From assembly GCA_000720535.1 (NCBI GenBank), contig JOAZ01000016.1, forward strand, positions 98,880 through 162,879: a stretch of DNA of 64,000 nucleotides, read 5' to 3'. This document shows, one piece after another, positions 35,477 through 44,079 of this stretch (position 1 is the stretch's first letter; each line of letters opens with the position of its first letter). Made by a program: the position numbers and the translations under genes. The notes beneath the pieces are model-generated. The model was not told the origin of the DNA and did not search any database. It saw nothing but the letters and a program-made list of their open reading frames with translations. Source of the DNA: Streptomyces halstedii (GTDB taxonomy: Bacteria > Actinomycetota > Actinomycetes > Streptomycetales > Streptomycetaceae).

Positions 35477-35932
35477 ATGCGCATATCCGTAGCTTCGTCG
35501 GCCGTCGCCCTGGCCCTGGCCGGCTCGCTGCTCGCCGCCGTTCCGGCGTCCGCCGCCTCCCACCAGGGCGGTCTGCACCTCGGGAAGATCCAGTACGACA
35601 GCCCCGGCAAGGACACCCGCACCAACGCGTCCCTGAACGCCGAGTGGGTGGAGATCCACAACAACGGCAAGAAGAAGCTCCAGCTCAAGGGCTACAAGCT
35701 CAAGGACAACACCGGCTACACGTACACCTTCCCCACGTACACCGTGGGCGTCGGCAAGACCGTGCGGGTCCACACCGGCAAGGGCAAGAACAGCGGGAAG
35801 CACGTGTACTGGAACCGGGGCTCGTACGTCTGGAACAACACCGGTGACAAGGCGCGGCTCTTCAAGCCGTCCGGTGCGCTCCTGGACTCCTGCTCCTGGA
35901 AGAAGGGCAAGGGCGTCACCTCCTGCCACTGA
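35477..35932 (+). CDS. Secreted lamin-tail-domain protein
   Basis: A 151-aa exported protein. A Sec signal peptide (1-27, ending ASAAS) is followed by a single lamin-tail domain (about 30-150: IQYDSPGKDTRTNASLNAEWVEIHNNG, LKGYKLKDNTGYTYTFPTYTVGVGKTVRVHTG). This immunoglobulin-like fold often sits in secreted nucleases and surface proteins; here it is alone. The mature protein is Lys-rich and basic, which could favour binding to DNA or teichoic acid (inference). Two C-terminal Cys (SCSWKKGKGVTSC) may form a disulfide. A hairpin follows. Confidence 0.85.
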   Translation: MRISVASSAVALALAGSLLAAVPASAASHQGGLHLGKIQYDSPGKDTRTNASLNAEWVEIHNNGKKKLQLKGYKLKDNTGYTYTFPTYTVGVGKTVRVHTGKGKNSGKHVYWNRGSYVWNNTGDKARLFKPSGALLDSCSWKKGKGVTSCH

Positions 35933-35953
35933 GCACCACGCCTACCGGCCCAC

Positions 35954-35991
35954 GGGCCCGTCCGTGACCGGTTGAGGTCGGGGACGGGCCC
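35954..35991 (+). terminator. Hairpin downstream of the lamin-tail gene
   Basis: A 10-bp stem (GGGCCCGTCC / GGACGGGCCC) with an 18-nt loop lies 22 bp after the stop. Confidence 0.55.
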
Positions 35992-36126
35992 TCGGCGTGC
36001 CGGGGCCGGGGCCGGGCGGCGGTGGCGGCCGTTGACCGGCGAACGTGGCGGAGGACGCGGTTTCGTGTCCGGATGTGACAGGGAATCGTCATTGCCGCCG
36101 TCGGGCGGGGCGATGAGGATGGGGGC

Positions 36127-37338
36127 ATGCCCCTTCCACACCATGTGGTCATCGCGGTCTTCCCCGGTGTCGACCTCCTGGATGTCACCGGCCCGGCCGA
36201 GGTCTTCGCGCTCGCCGACCGGGAGGCGGCCGAACGGGGCGTTCCCGGGGCGGAGTTCGCCGCCCGAGGCGCCGTGGACGAGGACGGCGTGGACGAGGAC
36301 GGCGTGGACGAGGACGGCGTGGACGAGGACGGCGTGGACGGGGACGCCGTGGGACGGGTCGGCGTGGGCGGGGCCGGCTGCTACCGGGTCCGCCTCGCGG
36401 GGCCGGTCGCCGGGCCGGTGCGGACGTCGGCCGGTGTGCGACTGGTGACGGACGTCGCCTTCGACCAGGTGGACGGGCCGATCGACACCCTGCTGGTGCC
36501 CGGTGCCGCCGTCATGAGCGGCGGTGTCCCGACCGTCCTCGTCGATCCCGACGTCGTGGCGTGGGTGAGAGCCGTGGCCCCGAGGGCGCGGCGGGTGGCC
36601 TCGCTCTGTGTGGGCGCGCATCTGCTGGCGGCGGCCGGGCTGCTGGACGGGAAGACGGCGACCACCCACTGGGCGACCGCCGCCCAGCTCGCCGCCGATC
36701 ACCCCGCCGTCACCGTCGATCCGGACCCGATCTTCGTCCGCGCCGATCAGGGACGGCTCTGGACGGGCGCCGGGATCAGCTCGTGCCTGGACCTCGCTCT
36801 GGCCCTGGTGGCGGAGGACCTGGGCGAGGACATCGCCCTCGCCGTGGCACGGCAGTTGGTGATGTACCTCAAGCGGCAGGGCGGGCAGAGCCAGTTCTCC
36901 GTACCGCTCAGCAAGCCCGCCACCTCCCGCCGGGACATCGACGAGCTGCGGCTGTGGATCTCCGACCATCTCGACCAGGACCTGTCGGCGGAGACGCTGG
37001 CCGCCCGCATGTGCCTGAGCGAGCGGCACTTCGCCCGGGTCTTCAAGCGGGAGACCGGCGCCGGTCCGGCCGCCTACGTCGAGGCGGCCCGGGTCGAGAT
37101 GGCGCGACGCCTGCTGGAGACCACGGACTGCTCCCTCGACCACGTCACGGCGGCGACCGGCCTCGGCTCGACGCAGACCCTGCACCGCGCGTTCAAACGG
37201 CAGTACGCCACCACACCGGCCGCCCACCGCCGCCGCTTCCGCCGGGGGACCACGGCGAACTCCGGACCGGCCGGGGCCAAGGGGGCCGCCGGGACCACGG
37301 GGCCCACCGGGCCCACGGACACCACCGGCACCACCTGA
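36127..37338 (+). CDS. GlxA-family regulator: DJ-1/PfpI domain plus AraC helix-turn-helix
   Basis: A 403-aa transcription factor. The N-terminal DJ-1/PfpI-like domain (about 5-230: VVIAVFPGVDLLDVTGPAEVFALADRE, the nucleophile-elbow-like ASLCVGAHLLAAAGLLDG) is followed by a double AraC helix-turn-helix (about 265-370: SAETLAARMCLSERHFARVFKRE, ATGLGSTQTLHRAFKRQY). The PfpI domain is interrupted by four acidic VDEDG repeats (about 50-70) encoded by 15-bp tandem units, and the C-terminus is a disordered Gly/Thr tail. Regulators of this type often control an adjacent hydrolase, and here a cysteine hydrolase gene follows by 108 bp. Confidence 0.9.
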   Translation: MPLPHHVVIAVFPGVDLLDVTGPAEVFALADREAAERGVPGAEFAARGAVDEDGVDEDGVDEDGVDEDGVDGDAVGRVGVGGAGCYRVRLAGPVAGPVRTSAGVRLVTDVAFDQVDGPIDTLLVPGAAVMSGGVPTVLVDPDVVAWVRAVAPRARRVASLCVGAHLLAAAGLLDGKTATTHWATAAQLAADHPAVTVDPDPIFVRADQGRLWTGAGISSCLDLALALVAEDLGEDIALAVARQLVMYLKRQGGQSQFSVPLSKPATSRRDIDELRLWISDHLDQDLSAETLAARMCLSERHFARVFKRETGAGPAAYVEAARVEMARRLLETTDCSLDHVTAATGLGSTQTLHRAFKRQYATTPAAHRRRFRRGTTANSGPAGAKGAAGTTGPTGPTDTTGTT

Positions 37339-37446
37339 GGCCCCTCCCCTCCTAACCACCACCCACCATCCTCCGCAACGGCCCACGCGTGGCGGACGAC
37401 TCCGCCCTGTCCCGACCCACCCCAACCGCACCCGAAAGGTACCGAC

Positions 37447-38070
37447 ATGAGCCGAAACCAGCCCTCCCCCTCCCTGCGCGACGTCATCGGCCTGGACAGC
37501 GCACCGCCCCGGCTGAGCGAGTCCGTGCTGATCCTGATCGACTGCCAGAACACCTACCGGAGCGGCGTCCTGGCGCTGGAGGGCGTCGAGGAGGCCCTCG
37601 CCGCGGCGGCCCGCCTTCTGGAGCGGGCCCGCGCCGCGGGCACCCCGGTCGTCCATGTGATCAACGACGGCGGTGAGAACACCCCGTACGACATCCGCGC
37701 CCACATCGGCGCGATCAGCGACGAGGTCGCCCCGGTGGAGGGCGAGCCGGTGGTCGTGAAGCACCATCCCAACTCCTTCCACGCCACCACGCTGGAGAAG
37801 ACGCTGTCCGGCCTGGGCGTCGAGCCCGGCAGCGGCAAGGACCTCGTGCTGGCCGGCTTCATGACGCACATGTGCGTCAACTACACCGCGCAGGGGGCGT
37901 TCAATCTCGGCTACCGGCCCACCGTGGTCGCGGAGGCCACCGCCACCCGCTCGCTCACCGCCCCTGACGGCACGGTCCTGCCCGCCGCCACCCTCCAGGG
38001 CGCCGCGCTGACCGCCGTCACCGACCTGTTCGGCGTGGTGGCCCCCACGGTCGAGGCCCTGCCCGCCTGA
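37447..38070 (+). CDS. Isochorismatase-family cysteine hydrolase
   Basis: A 207-aa cytosolic amidohydrolase. The catalytic triad of the family is visible: Asp in LILIDCQNTY, Lys in EPVVVKHHPNSFHAT and Cys in LAGFMTHMCVNYTAQGAFNLGY, with the usual cis-peptide region before the Cys. Relatives cleave isochorismate, nicotinamide, N-carbamoyl compounds or maleamate; the residues seen do not fix the substrate. Its position directly after the GlxA-type regulator suggests that regulator controls it. AAAGGT lies 5 nt before the ATG. A perfect 16-bp hairpin closes the unit. Confidence 0.88.
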   Translation: MSRNQPSPSLRDVIGLDSAPPRLSESVLILIDCQNTYRSGVLALEGVEEALAAAARLLERARAAGTPVVHVINDGGENTPYDIRAHIGAISDEVAPVEGEPVVVKHHPNSFHATTLEKTLSGLGVEPGSGKDLVLAGFMTHMCVNYTAQGAFNLGYRPTVVAEATATRSLTAPDGTVLPAATLQGAALTAVTDLFGVVAPTVEALPA

Positions 38071-38078
38071 CCGGTCCG

Positions 38079-38119
38079 GGGTGCGCGGCGGCGGGGCGCC
38101 CCTCCGCCGCCGCGCACCC
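38079..38119 (+). terminator. Strong hairpin after the cysteine hydrolase gene
   Basis: A 16-bp perfect stem (arms 38079-38094 and 38104-38119, GGGTGCGCGGCGGCGG and its complement) with a 9-nt loop lies 9 bp after the stop codon. There is no T-tract. Confidence 0.8.
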
Positions 38120-38302
38120 GTGGGTCCGGCGGCGGGCACCGTGACACGCTCGGGCACGCCGAGCCGAACGGCGACCGGCCCCTGGACGACCGGGCGGCCA
38201 CCACCCGGTGAACGGGAAGGCGTTACGATCGCGGGCACCGCGGCCCGTGCCACACCGCCTCGCCGCCGGGCCCCAGCCGAACCACACCGGGAGTACCGAG
38301 CC

Positions 38303-39205
38303 TTGACCGCACCACGCATCGGCGTCTCCGTCGTCACCATGGGCGACCGGCCCCGGCAGGTCGAGGCGCTGCTGGCGTCGGTGGCCATGCAGGACGTCCG
38401 GCCGGCCCGGGTCGTCGTCGTCGGCAACGGCACCCGGCTGCCCGACTACAGCGCCTTTCCCGGCCTGAGCGACCTGGCGGGCGGGGTGACCACGATCGAG
38501 CTGGACGAGAACCTCGGCTGCCCCGGCGGCCGCAACGAGGCGCTGGCCGCGCTCGCCGCACTGGGCGACGTGGACGTGGTGATCGAACTGGACGACGACG
38601 GACTCCTGGTGGACGCGTCGGTCTTCCGCACGGTCCAGGAGCTGTACGCCGCCGACCCGCGCCTGGGCATCGTGGGCTTCCGCATCGCGGACGAGCGCGG
38701 CGAGACCCAGCGCCGCCATGTGCCGCGGCTGCGCGCCGGGGACCCGATGCGCCGCGGCCCGGTGACCGCGTTCCTGGGCGGCGGCCACGCGCTCTCGATG
38801 AAGATGCTCGCCCAGACGGGCCCGTGGCCCGCCGAGTTCTTCTTCACCCACGAGGAGACGGACCTGTCCTGGCGGGCGCTCGACGCGGGCTGGACGATCC
38901 TCTACGAGCCGGCCCTGCTGCTCCAGCACCCCAAGACGTCTCCGGCCCGGCACGCGGTCTACTACCGGATGACGGCCCGCAACCGGGTCTGGCTGGCCCG
39001 CCGCAACCTGCCGCTCCCCCTGGTCCCCGCCTACCTCGGGGTGTGGATCCTGCTCACCGTCGCCCGCACCCGTTCGGCACCGGGTCTGCGGGCCTGGGCG
39101 TCCGGCTTCGCGGAGGGGGTGCGCACGCCCTGCGGCGTACGTGCACCGATGCGCTGGCGGACGGTGTGGCGGATGACGCGTCTGGGCCGTCCGCCGCTCG
39201 TCTGA
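38303..39205 (+). CDS. Family 2 glycosyltransferase
   Basis: A 300-aa GT-A-type transferase. The nucleotide-sugar fold starts at GVSVVTMGDRPRQVEALLASV. The acidic motif appears as IELDDDGLL, with the acceptor-side ENLGCPGGRNEALAAL and FFFTHEETDLSWRALDAGW (ED motif with catalytic base) typical of rhamnosyl- or galactofuranosyl-like GT2 enzymes. A hydrophobic segment near the C-terminus (LPLVPAYLGVWILLTVA) may hold it at the membrane. The start is TTG 38303-38305 with GGGAG upstream. No polysaccharide operon surrounds it, so the product is unknown. Confidence 0.87.
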   Translation: MTAPRIGVSVVTMGDRPRQVEALLASVAMQDVRPARVVVVGNGTRLPDYSAFPGLSDLAGGVTTIELDENLGCPGGRNEALAALAALGDVDVVIELDDDGLLVDASVFRTVQELYAADPRLGIVGFRIADERGETQRRHVPRLRAGDPMRRGPVTAFLGGGHALSMKMLAQTGPWPAEFFFTHEETDLSWRALDAGWTILYEPALLLQHPKTSPARHAVYYRMTARNRVWLARRNLPLPLVPAYLGVWILLTVARTRSAPGLRAWASGFAEGVRTPCGVRAPMRWRTVWRMTRLGRPPLV

Positions 39206-39248
39206 CGGGACGCCGCACCGCCTCCGGCCCCGGGGGCGGCGCCCGCCC

Positions 39249-41141
39249 TCAGCACGTCGTCAGCTCCGGCTCGCCCGGTGTGGGCTGGCGCATTATCGGC
39301 TTCAGGTGCTCGACGTAGATCTCGGACCACCGCGAGGCCCCGCCGCTCGTGTCGGTGATCTTCTCCAGGGCCTCGCACACCTCCCGGTGCAGATCCGTCT
39401 TGCGCGCGTCCGTCGCGACGCCGTAGCCCTCCGCGTCGCCGCCGAGGCTGTCGAGTGCCTTCGTCTTGTCGGCGTACTTGTCCGCGAGGCCCGCGACGAT
39501 GACGTCGTCCGTGGCCACCGCGTAGACGGGGCTCTGCGGGTTCAGCAGTGCCTTGACGCAGTCCTCGTAGCCGGAGAGGAGGACCTGTTGTCCGGCCAGG
39601 CCCTCCTTCTTGATCCAGGGGACGTAGACCGACTCCCTTGCCGTGCAGACCTTCGCGCCGGAGTCGTCCTGGAGGTCGCTCAGGTCGTTGTAGGGCCGGT
39701 TCTTGCGGACCAGCAGCCCTTTGAGCGCCTCGAAGTAGGGGCCGGCGAAGGAGACCTTCTCCAGCTTCTCGCGTTCGTCGCTGATGCTGTAGCTGGCGAG
39801 GACGAGGTCCACCCGGTCGGTCCGCAGATAGGCGCTGCGGTTGCTGGAGTTCACCCGGACGAACTCCACCTGGTCGTCACCGAAGCCCAGGATCCGGGCG
39901 ACGGCCCGGCCCATGTCGACCTCGAACCCCTTGAAGGTCTTGCCGCTCTTCACGCTCAGGCCCGGCTGGTCCCCCTTGACCCCGATCCGCAGGACGTCGT
40001 GGGTGTCGCTGAACTTCGGCGGCCCGGCCTTGCCCTGGTCCGCCACGGCCCCCTTCTCCGGCGCGCCGCCCGCCGTGGTGCCGTCCCCGCCGTCCTGCCC
40101 CCAGACGAACCAGGCGGCGCCCGCGAGCAGCGCCGTGCACAGCACGGCCGCCGGGACCTTCCAGCGGTCCCACGGGCGTCCGCGGCCGGGCGTCCCGGTG
40201 TGACCCGTGACGGGCCCCGGCTCGGGCGGGACGGGTCCGGCGGGCTTCGGGGGCGCGGGGGTGTCGAGTGCGGCGAAGTCCCGGGTGACGGCCTGGAGCG
40301 TGCGCTCCGCCTCGGTGGCGTCCGGGCGCGCCGCGGGGTCCTTCCGCAGCAGGGCCTCGATGAGCGCCGTGAGCGGCCCGGCGTACTTCATGGGCGGCAC
40401 CGGTGACTCGCGCACCGCGATCAGGACCTCGAAGCCGGTGGCCCCGTCGAAGGGGCGTCTGCCCTCCACCATCTCGTAGAGCGTGACGCCGAGCGCCCAC
40501 AGGTCGGACGCGGCCGTCGCGGGGTGCGGGTGCTCCGCGGTCCGGCTGAGCAGTTCGGGGGCGAGGTACTGCGGGGTGCCGATGATCTCGTGCGACCGGG
40601 TCACCTGCACCGCGCCCTCGAAGGTGGCGATGCCGAAGTCCATGAGGAGGGCGCGCCCGTCGGGGCGGAACAGGATGTTGTGGGGCTTGACGTCCCGGTG
40701 CAGCACCCCGGCCTCGTGCACGGCGGTCAGTCCGCGCAGCACCTGGAGCCCTATGCGCGCCGCGTGCGGTACGGAGAGCTGCCGCTGTTCGCTCAGGAGG
40801 TCGGCCAGGGAGCGGGAGTTGAGCAGCTCCATCACGATCCAGACCTGGTTGCCGTCCTCGATCACGTCGTGCACGGCCACCACGTTCTGGTGCCCGATCC
40901 GGGCGATGGCCTGTGCCTCCCGGCGCGCCCGGTTGACCCATTGCGCCTGGGCGACGGGGGTGACGGCACCGGGGTAGAGCAGCCCCTTGACGGCCACCTT
41001 GCGGTCGAGGCTCGTGTCGAGGGCCTCCCAGACCACTCCCATCCCGCCACGCCCGAGCTGGCTCAGCAGCCGGTAGCGGCCGGCGATCACGGTGTCCGGT
41101 CCGTTGCCCCTGCTCTGGCCGGTCATGCCCTCGTTATGCAT
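39249..41141 (-). CDS. Receptor-like Ser/Thr kinase with extracellular solute-binding domain
   Basis: A 630-aa membrane protein. The kinase domain (about 20-290) has the Gly loop LGRGGMGVVWEA, the VAVK Lys, HRDVKPHNILF (about 148-158), DFGIAT and APE, all intact. A Pro-rich juxtamembrane stretch follows, then one helix (about 328-348). The exterior domain (about 383-620) is a type-3 solute-binding fold (VLRIGVKGDQPGLSV, GFEVDMGRAVARILG, VDLVLASYSISDER, FAGPYFEALKGLLVRKN) like glutamate/polar-amino-acid binding proteins. The ATG at 41139-41141 has GGGGG upstream and is preferred over GTG 41174. It probably senses an extracellular amino-acid-like ligand directly. The two halves are one uninterrupted frame. 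Confidence 0.92.
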   Translation of the reverse strand: MHNEGMTGQSRGNGPDTVIAGRYRLLSQLGRGGMGVVWEALDTSLDRKVAVKGLLYPGAVTPVAQAQWVNRARREAQAIARIGHQNVVAVHDVIEDGNQVWIVMELLNSRSLADLLSEQRQLSVPHAARIGLQVLRGLTAVHEAGVLHRDVKPHNILFRPDGRALLMDFGIATFEGAVQVTRSHEIIGTPQYLAPELLSRTAEHPHPATAASDLWALGVTLYEMVEGRRPFDGATGFEVLIAVRESPVPPMKYAGPLTALIEALLRKDPAARPDATEAERTLQAVTRDFAALDTPAPPKPAGPVPPEPGPVTGHTGTPGRGRPWDRWKVPAAVLCTALLAGAAWFVWGQDGGDGTTAGGAPEKGAVADQGKAGPPKFSDTHDVLRIGVKGDQPGLSVKSGKTFKGFEVDMGRAVARILGFGDDQVEFVRVNSSNRSAYLRTDRVDLVLASYSISDEREKLEKVSFAGPYFEALKGLLVRKNRPYNDLSDLQDDSGAKVCTARESVYVPWIKKEGLAGQQVLLSGYEDCVKALLNPQSPVYAVATDDVIVAGLADKYADKTKALDSLGGDAEGYGVATDARKTDLHREVCEALEKITDTSGGASRWSEIYVEHLKPIMRQPTPGEPELTTC

Positions 41142-41270
41142 CGAAGCCCCCGTATGCCCGTTGTGGTAGGCCACAATAGACGCTCCGTCATGGCGTGGTG
41201 ACGCCCTCGGAAACGGGTTTCCGGCCCTGTTTCGCCGGGCTCCGCGCGCGGGCCGCGCTCCGCTCCCAGC

Positions 41271-41741
41271 TCATCCGGCGGCGGTCCACCGGTAGCGCAC
41301 GTCCGGTTCCCGTTCCTCGTTGCGGGAGCCGTCGTCGTACGCCACCGCGGTGAAGCCGTGCCGCTCGTAGAAGGCCCGTGCGGCGGTGTTGCGTTGGAAG
41401 GTGTAGAGGCCCAACTCCCCCGCCGAGGACGCCTTGACGTGGTCCAGCAGCCGGGTGCCCAGACCGCGCCTCAGCGAGTCCGGCCGCAGGTAGAGCTGGT
41501 CCAGCTCGGCGCCGTCCAGCGCGGCGAAGCCGAGGATCTCCCCCGCCGGGCCCTCGGCCACCCACACCCGGCTGCCGGGCAGCAGCACATGGGTGATCCA
41601 GGCGAGCGTGTCCGCGTCGCTGTGCACACGGGGCAGATACGGCAGCGCGGCGGCCCGCGAGGCCAGGAAGACCCGGGTGACCTCCTCGGCGTCCCCGGCC
41701 ACCGCCTCGCGCACCGTCACCGGTCCGCCCTGTGTCGTCAT
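41271..41741 (-). CDS. GNAT-family N-acetyltransferase
   Basis: A 156-aa cytosolic acetyltransferase. The GNAT core runs from TVREAVAGDAEEV (strand 1), through VAEGPAGEILGFAAL and ELDQLYLRPDSLRRGLGTRLL (acetyl-CoA loop R-x-x-G-x-G/A), to GLYTFQRNTAARAFYERHGF. The substrate is not predictable; the QRN.AARAFYERHGF end resembles small-molecule and amino-group acetylators. GGGGAG lies before the ATG. It stands alone beside a long gene-free region. Confidence 0.88.
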   Translation of the reverse strand: MTTQGGPVTVREAVAGDAEEVTRVFLASRAAALPYLPRVHSDADTLAWITHVLLPGSRVWVAEGPAGEILGFAALDGAELDQLYLRPDSLRRGLGTRLLDHVKASSAGELGLYTFQRNTAARAFYERHGFTAVAYDDGSRNEEREPDVRYRWTAAG

Positions 41742-42555
41742 GTCACTCCCCCTGTCGGCAAGGGCTCATCTGTACCAGAGCCGTCGGGAGAGGGGCGCGG
41801 GGTTTTCCGGGGCGGTGAGCGGCCCGCCCGTCGCGTGCCGCCCGCCGGCACGCACGCCGCGCGCGGGAAAAAGGCGCGCGGGGGCGACTCCGGCTGCCCG
41901 AAAGGGTAAGCGCGACCGCCCGAAAGGGTAGGCGCGGCTGCCCCGAAGGGTGAACACGGCTGCCCGTCCGCGACGGAATTTCCCGTGAACCGGCGTACGC
42001 CCCGCCCTCCCCCGGCGGGTCATGGCCTTTTTGTTTCGCATTCATCTCGGGGATGTGTACGACTTCGTCGCCGGGATGCGCACGGCGGGTTCCGGCACCT
42101 TGCCCGTCAGGGCACGGCCCGAACCCGTTTACCAGGTGATGCGCGTCCGTTTCGTGTGGGCCTGGGTAATCGTCCGAGGTCAGGGCGGGACCGGAAGATC
42201 GGCCCGGATGGCCCCCGGGCGTCCCGAGGAGCGGAATCCAACAGTCATTATTCAGCCAGAATAGAGGGCCCACCGAAGCACCCAGGACCGGGCCACACCA
42301 TTCCCCCGACAGCCCGCCCGCGTCTCTCCGGATCGGCTCCCACCAGGCACGACGCGGCGAACCGGCGTCCCGCCGACTCCGCACACCGCGCATTCCACCG
42401 GATTGGTACGGACCTGTACGACCCGGGGTGGCGCGGTTGCGTGGCGTCGGACACATGAATAGCCGACGCCGGGCAGTCGCTTTCCGGACAGCCCTGGAAT
42501 TCGGCCCTTCTCTTCGGGCCCGGGAGGAATCAAGCTGTCTCTGCGACTACCACGG
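41742..42555. other. Gene-free stretch of 814 bp left of the CIS locus
   Basis: No convincing coding frame was found on either strand: the longest frames lack Shine-Dalgarno sequences and show poor third-position bias. It contains a 22-bp tandem repeat (about 41891-41966), a less GC-rich patch around 42235-42270 (with CATTATTCAGCCAGAATAG) that could hold a promoter, and a weak hairpin near 42505-42521 that may terminate the leftward cisA-like gene. A small RNA cannot be excluded. Confidence 0.5.
41891..41966. repeat. 22-bp tandem repeat, about 3.5 units
   Basis: Units of the form CGGCTGCCCGAAAGGGTAAG(CG) follow each other with a period of 22 bp and a few substitutions. Each unit contains a small CCCGAAAGGG hairpin element. 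It lies between the GNAT gene and the CIS locus. Confidence 0.75.
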
Positions 42556-43878
42556 TTACCGCGGTTCCAGATCTCTCAGCACACCGCTGACATTGAGGAC
42601 CTGACGGCACGCGGAAGCCTGCTTCCCGGTGGCGGGGGTGCCCGGCTTCTCACAGGTCACGGAAACGGTGACGGTCGCGTTCTGCTGAATCTGGATGGGG
42701 GTCACCCAGTGGTAGTCCTGATTGCGGAAAGTCTCCAGAGCGATCGTGGTGATCTTCCGCTCCCCGAAGGAGATCGTCACCACTCCTTCGTCTCCCTGGA
42801 AGTTCGCCACCACGATGTCGGTGACGGCGAAGACCTTTCCGGGCTCGACCTTGTACGTCCCGCTCCTCTCGGCCCCGCCCGGCGTCTCCACGTCGATCGT
42901 CTCCGAGTGCTGACCGCCGGTGCCGCCCGGCCCGCCACCCGATCCGGTGCCCGTCCCCGATCCGGTGCCCGTGCCGGTTCCCGGCGCGCCGCTTCCGTCG
43001 TCCGTCCCCTGGCCGCCCGTACCCTCGCCCGCGCCGGGCGCCGTCTGTCCGCCCTGCTGCTGGGCGCTCCGGGCCACCTGTTTCTCGGCCGCCTCGGTCC
43101 CCGCCTCCTCGGCCGCGCTGCGCACGGCGGGCCGGACCAGGGCGAACCAGGCGACCAGCAGGGCCACCAGTGCGGCGAGCACGATCAGCAGCCACTTCGG
43201 GAAGACCGGGATCTGGAGGAACTCGCCCGCCAGGGAGTCCTTCTGACGCTCGCTCTCCTCTTCCGGGGCGCCGTCCCCGCTCTCGGCCACCTCGGCCTCG
43301 AAGGGCCAGGTCACCGGCGCGCCGAACCAGACCGGCTTCCGGGTGCGGACCCGCAGGCGTACGTCGGCGGACTCGCCCGGCTCCAGGCTCCGGGTGTCCG
43401 GCGTGAAGGCGAACTTCAGGTCCTCCCCGGCCTGCCGGCCCGCGAGGGCGACCCCCACGGGGGTGTTCCCCCGGTTCTGCACGGCGGTGCGGTACCGGGC
43501 GCCGAGCCAGCCGCGCCGGCGCCGGGGGCTCAGCTCGGTGCGCAGTTCCCGGAAGGCCTCCACGTGCACGGTGGTCTCGGGTACCACCACCCGGTCGGGG
43601 TGCTCCGCCGGCAGGACGCGGACGCCCAGGGGCATGTCCCCGGCGCGGACCTCGTGCGACCGGGGCGGGGCGAGTCTGATCGTCACCTGCTCGGAGGTCC
43701 CGGGGTACAGCGAGACGCGTGCCGGCTCGACGGTGCTCCACGCGGCGCAGTCGCCGACGACTTCGAGCGTGTAGGCCTCGACGATGTCGCTGTCGTTGCG
43801 CACGGTCAGGGTCGTCGTCGCCTCGCCGCCGGGCGACACCGTCACCGCGGGGATTGCGAGTTCGGCAGATGTGGTCAC
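42556..43878 (-). CDS. cisA: CisA-like bitopic membrane protein of the contractile injection system
   Basis: A 440-aa protein with one transmembrane helix (about 228-248, WLLIVLAALVALLVAWFALV) and no signal peptide. The N-terminal half holds two beta-sandwich domains of the alpha-galactosidase-NEW/COG1470 type (VSPGGEATTTLTVRNDS; NRGNTPVGVALAG), predicted cytosolic. After the helix come a Gly/Thr linker (about 265-325) and an exterior beta domain with two Cys (about 415-428). From memory, Streptomyces CIS loci encode CisA, a membrane protein that recruits the cytosolic particle to the membrane; topology and position fit, but the name is an inference. It is divergent from the LuxR-type regulator. 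Confidence 0.75.
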   Translation of the reverse strand: MTTSAELAIPAVTVSPGGEATTTLTVRNDSDIVEAYTLEVVGDCAAWSTVEPARVSLYPGTSEQVTIRLAPPRSHEVRAGDMPLGVRVLPAEHPDRVVVPETTVHVEAFRELRTELSPRRRRGWLGARYRTAVQNRGNTPVGVALAGRQAGEDLKFAFTPDTRSLEPGESADVRLRVRTRKPVWFGAPVTWPFEAEVAESGDGAPEEESERQKDSLAGEFLQIPVFPKWLLIVLAALVALLVAWFALVRPAVRSAAEEAGTEAAEKQVARSAQQQGGQTAPGAGEGTGGQGTDDGSGAPGTGTGTGSGTGTGSGGGPGGTGGQHSETIDVETPGGAERSGTYKVEPGKVFAVTDIVVANFQGDEGVVTISFGERKITTIALETFRNQDYHWVTPIQIQQNATVTVSVTCEKPGTPATGKQASACRQVLNVSGVLRDLEPR

Positions 43879-44079
43879 GATCCGACGCTAGGACGGCGGA
43901 CCGCCCCTCCAGCAGAGTCGGGAGGGCAACGAGCGGGCAGGGACGCTGCCCCCGGGGCCCGCCGCCGCGCCGCACCCGCCGTCCGTGCCGGGGCTTCGCG
44001 GACCCGGCCCCGTGCCCCCTGACGCACCCGGTTCCGTACCGCACATCCCCGTCGTGGCGAGCGCAGACATCAGAAGAAA

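Noticed and set aside
39249-40070. Solute-binding domain as a separate gene from the kinase
   Set aside because: There is no stop, no Shine-Dalgarno and no start between the kinase, the membrane helix and the binding domain; it is one continuous frame.
42022-42264. 80-residue rightward frame in the gene-free region
   Set aside because: No Shine-Dalgarno, weak third-position bias and no recognisable pattern; overlapping frames on the other strand are equally unconvincing.
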